Of a DNA stretch of 64,000 nucleotides, positions 60,536 to 64,000 are shown one piece after another. The stretch spans positions 186,001 through 250,000 of the forward strand of contig JAUXNX010000026.1 in assembly GCA_030682575.1 (NCBI GenBank), in the 5' to 3' direction. Origin of the DNA: Gammaproteobacteria bacterium. GTDB lineage: Bacteria; Pseudomonadota; Gammaproteobacteria; Pseudomonadales; Pseudohongiellaceae. A model generated the notes under the pieces. It was not told the DNA's origin and did no database searches. It was given only the letters and a program-made list of their open reading frames with translations. The position numbers and the translations under genes were made by a program. Numbering within the stretch: position 1 is the first letter of the stretch; each line of letters starts with the position of its first letter.

Positions 60536-62098
60536 TCATCGCACTTCGAGATTGATTTCACTCATGATGAGCCACTGTGAGTCTTCTCTTACCAGATTCA
60601 GTTTCTTCAGTGTGTCATCGCTGTAGTCCGGGGACGAGTATTTGAGCCAGAACTGCAATTCAGTGTAGGAGTCGGAAGTAGTGAGAACCTCCATGTCGGT
60701 AATGTCGATCTCGATCCAGGCCTTGGTGGTGATGCTGCGACGCCTGTCCTGACGCCATGCATCGACAGTGGGATGATTGCGTGGCACGAAGTTGCCGTGG
60801 TAGCTGGCAAAGTAGCCGTCCATGTCTCTGGCCTCCCACGCGCTGACCCAAGCTTCGACGGCTTGCTCTGGCGCGACCTCAGTGCCGGTCACGGTTTCCG
60901 CAATTGCTACTGGTTCAGTCGCAGGTGTGACGTCTGGCACCACCACCTCCACTTCGGGGAGCGGCACCGGAGTGAGCACGGTGCTTTCGACAGCAGAGGC
61001 AATGTTGGAATCTGCCGGGATCTCGGCAGTGGATTCTGGCTCAATTGCAGGAGTAACCTCGGGAGCGGCAACAATTTCAGGCTCGGTGATAGTGGGTTCA
61101 ATGCGAGCAGTTTCCACGGTTGAAGGTTCCACGGTTGAAGATTCGACAATCAGTGGCACTATAGTGGGAGGGGCAACTGCTGTGGAAGCTGGACTGGCAG
61201 CGACTTCGCTCACCACGGGAGTACTGGGCGCCTCTCGCAAATTCTGATATGCCAGACCAAAGACCAGCAGCGCCAGTACCGCAAATACAGGGGCGGCCAC
61301 TGCTATCCCGTTGTAAGAGAAATAGTATGTCCTGCCACCATCTCCGGTGTTGGCGGAAGGGTGTTTCAGTGCGGCCAACACTTCGAGCCGGCCGATCGAA
61401 TCAAGTTCGGTGCTATCGGCGCGCGACTCTGCTATCAGTTTGCAGACATTCAGCACAGTGCCCGGTCTTCCACCGGTGGCCTTGTACAACATGCTCAATG
61501 CAGCAGGATCGAACTGCACACCAGGTTGGTCGATGGACTGGTAGTATTGGGACACGAACTCGGCAAGTGCTTTCTTGTTGGGAAGCCCAAGGCTCACGGT
61601 GTAGGAAATTCGTTGCCGCAGTGGCTGCAGTTGTTTCGAATTGGCAATGTGCCTGGCCATTGCCGGAGTACCACACATGATGATGTTCATCATGCGGCTG
61701 TCGTCGATCTGGATGTCTGTGAGTCTGCACATTTCCAGAAGTGTCTTGTCCGACATGAACTGGCAGTCATCAAAGATCAGCACGACGCCCTTGCAGGATT
61801 CGTTTTCGTGAATCAACTGCTCCTGCAGTCTACGTGAAAAATTGTAGGAGCTTGGCAATTCAAAAAACTCTCCGACGAGTTTGCGCAGTTCCTCTGGTGA
61901 ATCCGGACAAACGGGGAAAAAACCTGTGCGAAAGCCGTTATCTTCGAATCGATTTTGCAGTTGATGAAGCAGTGCAGTCTTGCCACCACCTTCTTCACCG
62001 ACCAACAGCGAGAAGAATTGCGGGTCGTGCAGCGACGCTTCAAAACGTGCGAGAACGCTATGGTAAGGTTCGATACTGAAGTACATGGCTAGTCCCAT
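60536..62098 (-). CDS. ExeA-like AAA ATPase with periplasmic NTF2/Cds6_C-like domain
   Basis: A 520-residue protein. The cytoplasmic N-terminal ATPase (about residues 1-250) has MYFSIEPYHSVLARFEASLHDPQFFSLLVGEEGGGKTALL with Walker A at 33-41 and Walker B VVLIFDD at 105-111, as in ExeA/GspA. One membrane span (264-285) is followed by a Pro/Thr/Val/Glu-rich linker (about 290-405) and a C-terminal NTF2/SnoaL-like domain (about 410-520: AWVSAWEARDMDGYFASYHGNF). The usual ExeA peptidoglycan-binding domain is missing. The same C-terminal domain ends the divergently encoded L,D-transpeptidase. The start may be ATG 62086. It probably couples ATP use to cell-wall contact. Confidence 0.85.
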   Translation of the reverse strand: MGLAMYFSIEPYHSVLARFEASLHDPQFFSLLVGEEGGGKTALLHQLQNRFEDNGFRTGFFPVCPDSPEELRKLVGEFFELPSSYNFSRRLQEQLIHENESCKGVVLIFDDCQFMSDKTLLEMCRLTDIQIDDSRMMNIIMCGTPAMARHIANSKQLQPLRQRISYTVSLGLPNKKALAEFVSQYYQSIDQPGVQFDPAALSMLYKATGGRPGTVLNVCKLIAESRADSTELDSIGRLEVLAALKHPSANTGDGGRTYYFSYNGIAVAAPVFAVLALLVFGLAYQNLREAPSTPVVSEVAASPASTAVAPPTIVPLIVESSTVEPSTVETARIEPTITEPEIVAAPEVTPAIEPESTAEIPADSNIASAVESTVLTPVPLPEVEVVVPDVTPATEPVAIAETVTGTEVAPEQAVEAWVSAWEARDMDGYFASYHGNFVPRNHPTVDAWRQDRRRSITTKAWIEIDITDMEVLTTSDSYTELQFWLKYSSPDYSDDTLKKLNLVREDSQWLIMSEINLEVR

Positions 62099-62313
62099 TA
62101 GCGCTGCGGCGATGTGAATAGAGGACGAAAATTCCGGGAGTTTTTAGTCTGGTGGTCATTGTAGACCAAGTTTTTAGCACTGCCGAGGGGGCAGGTCGAC
62201 TGTGATCATCTGGCAACTCCTTACCTTTTTGTGAAACAAGTTCCTCTAAGTGCTTGCATTCAAAAGACTTGTTGGATATTCTCCCTCGGCATAAAACTTC
62301 GAGGATACCTCTG

Positions 62314-63360
62314 GTGAAGAAGAAGGTCTTGAAAATCTCCTCCCGCCGTAATTTTTCTCTCTGGATTTTTTTTCTGGCAGCCTTGGCCCCCCCTGAATTA
62401 TTGGCCCAGGCCGGAGCATTTCCTGCCATCTCTCTGGAGTCCGGCAACAGCAGCAGTCTCCACAATCTGATCGAATCCGGTGAAGGCGGTTCGGGCAGAC
62501 TTGAAGCCATCGCAGAACCGCAAAGACCGGAAGGCATCCTGAAACTGGCTGACGGTCAGCGCTACCTTATATGGGTGGAATTGCAGCGCGGTCGTCTGAA
62601 CGTCATGGAAAAGCAGGACAACGGCGGCCTGGTCACGCGCAAGATCATCCCCATCTCCATTGGCAAGAACGGCTACGGCAAGGAAGTCGAAGGCGACAAG
62701 CTGACCCCGGTCGGCGTCTACAGGCTGACCAGTTACCTTGACGACAATACATTGGATGATTTCTATGGTCGCGGCGCTTATCCGCTGAACTATCCCAATG
62801 CACATGACCGTTTGCTGAAACGCACTGGTCACGGCATCTGGCTGCATGGTCTGCCCAAAGATCAAAAGCAACGCCCGCTACTCGACAGCGACGGTTGTGT
62901 GGTAGTCGATAACGCGACACTGCAGGAGCTTGCCAACTACATCCAGACTGGCGCTACGCACATCGTTCTATCCGAAGGCGATATCAAATGGTCTCCGGTG
63001 CAGAATTTCAAAGAGCGAGAGGCGGCACTTGCCAGTGCATTCGAGGACTGGCGGTTGTCATGGCAGGAAATCGACAACACCGGGTATCTATCCCACTATG
63101 CCGATGATTTCCACGATCTCATCAATTTCGACAAGGCGGCCTGGTCGCGCTACAAGTCCCGCGTCAACAACGCCAAGTCCTATATCAAGGTTGATATTTC
63201 GCAGGCCAGTTTCATCGCCGATCCGCGCGATGAGGCCCTCGTGACAGTACGTTTCTATCAGAACTACCAGAGCAGCAATCACAACTGGACAGGTTGGAAG
63301 GAACAGCTTTGGCAGGAAACCGACGACGGCTGGAAAATTCTGTACGAAGGCAACGGGTAA
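62314..63360 (+). CDS. L,D-transpeptidase-fold enzyme, Csd6/Pgp2 type, with C-terminal NTF2-like domain
   Basis: A 348-residue protein. The GTG at 62314 has GAGGA 8 bases upstream and gives a signal peptide (residues 1-32, ending LLAQ). The YkuD catalytic domain (about 80-222) contains GKNGYGKEVEGDKLTPVGVYRLTS, catalytic His178 in GHGIWLHGLP and Cys195 in SDGCVVVDN. The C-terminal domain (about 235-347: SWQEIDNTGYLSHYADDFHDL ... DDGWKILYEG) is of the NTF2/Cds6_C type found in H. pylori Csd6 and C. jejuni Pgp2, which trim tetrapeptides as L,D-carboxypeptidases. Other relatives cross-link peptidoglycan. The M14 peptidase gene follows 5 bases on. Confidence 0.88.
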   Translation: MKKKVLKISSRRNFSLWIFFLAALAPPELLAQAGAFPAISLESGNSSSLHNLIESGEGGSGRLEAIAEPQRPEGILKLADGQRYLIWVELQRGRLNVMEKQDNGGLVTRKIIPISIGKNGYGKEVEGDKLTPVGVYRLTSYLDDNTLDDFYGRGAYPLNYPNAHDRLLKRTGHGIWLHGLPKDQKQRPLLDSDGCVVVDNATLQELANYIQTGATHIVLSEGDIKWSPVQNFKEREAALASAFEDWRLSWQEIDNTGYLSHYADDFHDLINFDKAAWSRYKSRVNNAKSYIKVDISQASFIADPRDEALVTVRFYQNYQSSNHNWTGWKEQLWQETDDGWKILYEGNG

Positions 63361-63365
63361 GTCTG

Positions 63366-64000
63366 ATGAGTTGGAAGCACCCTCTGATCCTGGTGTGTAT
63401 CGCTCTTGCAGCGTGCCAGGTGCCTGTACGTGATTCTGCGCAAGTATCCGAGAATGTATCGGAGTCGGCTCTGCCCGCGATTGCTGCCGACACGACTGCA
63501 CCTGCCGCCGAGATTGTCGCGCCTGATATAGATTTCCCGACTCCCATCGCCGAGACTGCTACGACTGCTGCTGCATCTGATGCAATTCAAACTCCCCCAC
63601 AAGACCAGGCTCTGCCCGCGATTGCCGCAGAGAATGCGTCCACGCCATCAGCATCTGAACCTCCGTCAGTAGTCGTGAGCGAAGCCCGCTCTGACAAAAC
63701 TCCAGCAATGTCCACCGCTTCCGCCCGGCACCCACTGATCGATTCTCTGTGCAGGGAAATTGGTGGCAAGCTCGGCAGTGTCACCATTGAAGATTGTAAG
63801 GCGCAGGACCTGCAGTTCTCCGGCAGCCTGTCCGTGAACGAAAGAGCGCTGGCCTTCAAGGATGTGCTGCCACCTGCAAATCAGCCTGTTTCCCGCGTGA
63901 TGATCATCGGTGGCATCCACGGCGACGAATACTCGTCCATCTCCATCATGTTTCGTTGGATGGAAATTCTGCAAAGGACGCCGAGCGACTTCTTCCACTG
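63366..64000 (+). CDS. M14-family zinc peptidase lipoprotein (N-terminal part)
   Basis: The first 211 codons are visible; the rest lies beyond the window. The lipoprotein signal is MSWKHPLILVCIALAAC with Cys17. A long Ala/Pro/Ser/Glu-rich linker (about 20-120) has the unit ALPAIAA(D/E) twice and probably spans part of the periplasm. The catalytic domain starts near VSRVMIIGGIHGDEYSSISIMFRWMEIL; H-G-D-E is the first zinc-ligand motif (HxxE) of M14 carboxypeptidases and related amidases such as MpaA and Csd4. The ATG is 5 bases past the L,D-transpeptidase stop, so the genes form an operon. Peptidoglycan trimming is the likely job; the second zinc His is not in view. Confidence 0.82.
   Translation, partial: MSWKHPLILVCIALAACQVPVRDSAQVSENVSESALPAIAADTTAPAAEIVAPDIDFPTPIAETATTAAASDAIQTPPQDQALPAIAAENASTPSASEPPSVVVSEARSDKTPAMSTASARHPLIDSLCREIGGKLGSVTIEDCKAQDLQFSGSLSVNERALAFKDVLPPANQPVSRVMIIGGIHGDEYSSISIMFRWMEILQRTPSDFFH

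Overview
The window looks like a chromosomal segment of a free-living gammaproteobacterium. Pointers are a CbpA/CbpM pair, RecQ, TrhO, RimK, a two-subunit pyruvate carboxylase of the Pseudomonas type, a Zur-like regulator and Pseudomonas-type REP palindromes with a GTGGGAGCG core. Placement near the marine Cellvibrionales/Pseudohongiella-type lineages is inference from general gene content only. No tRNA, rRNA, CRISPR array, prophage or complete insertion sequence was seen. Genes are dense on both strands, and most intergenic gaps are under 300 bases.

Layout. 1-3.8 kb: CYTH protein (cut by the window edge), CbpM/CbpA co-chaperone pair, a secreted lectin-like protein and a helical-repeat exported protein. 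3.9-9.3 kb: GDT1/UPF0016 cation transporter, DUF3014 protein, RecQ, TrhO, DUF1653 and a small lipoprotein. 9.3-10.8 kb (minus): ECF sigma factor, a probable membrane anti-sigma protein and a periplasmic CnrX/Spy-like sensor in one overlapping operon. 11.1-14.7 kb (minus): two secreted unknowns, a 2-Cys peroxiredoxin and MscS. 15.0-29.5 kb: two back-to-back peptide-type ABC importer operons. The first is SBP-B-C-D-F, and its C permease carries an extra periplasmic fibronectin-III-like domain. The second is B-C-SBP-SBP-D-F and resembles Yej/microcin C importers. 29.5-30.2 kb: a non-coding stretch with an inverted pair of hairpin repeats.

30.2-37.2 kb: secreted protein, RimK, SURF1, HDOD protein, an unannotated 47-residue desulforedoxin-like protein, a lipocalin-like protein, and a PIG-V-like mannosyltransferase with a beta-sandwich companion. 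37.2-41.9 kb: pyruvate carboxylase subunits and a beta-lactamase-fold hydrolase. 42.0-47.9 kb: YeeE/YedE transporter pair, Zur-like regulator, UspE-like protein, Tat-exported multicopper oxidase, DUF1326 protein and a TIGR01777 epimerase-like protein. 47.9-55.4 kb: TPR protein, Ig-like lipoprotein, phosphoglycolate phosphatase-like HAD, Na/Pi cotransporter, Sel1 protein and a KefB-type antiporter. 55.6-60.4 kb: Tat-exported NHL protein, an atypical LuxR regulator lacking the receiver Asp, a VCBS-type surface protein and FabH.

60.5-64 kb is the most attractive region. A membrane AAA ATPase (ExeA-like) and a divergently transcribed L,D-transpeptidase-fold enzyme end in the same NTF2/SnoaL-like (Cds6_C-type) domain. 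The enzyme is followed 5 bases later by a lipoprotein with an M14 zinc-peptidase motif. This recalls the Csd6/Csd4 (Pgp2/Pgp1) peptidoglycan-trimming pair that sets cell shape in Helicobacter and Campylobacter, here with an added ATPase partner. The window ends inside the M14 gene.
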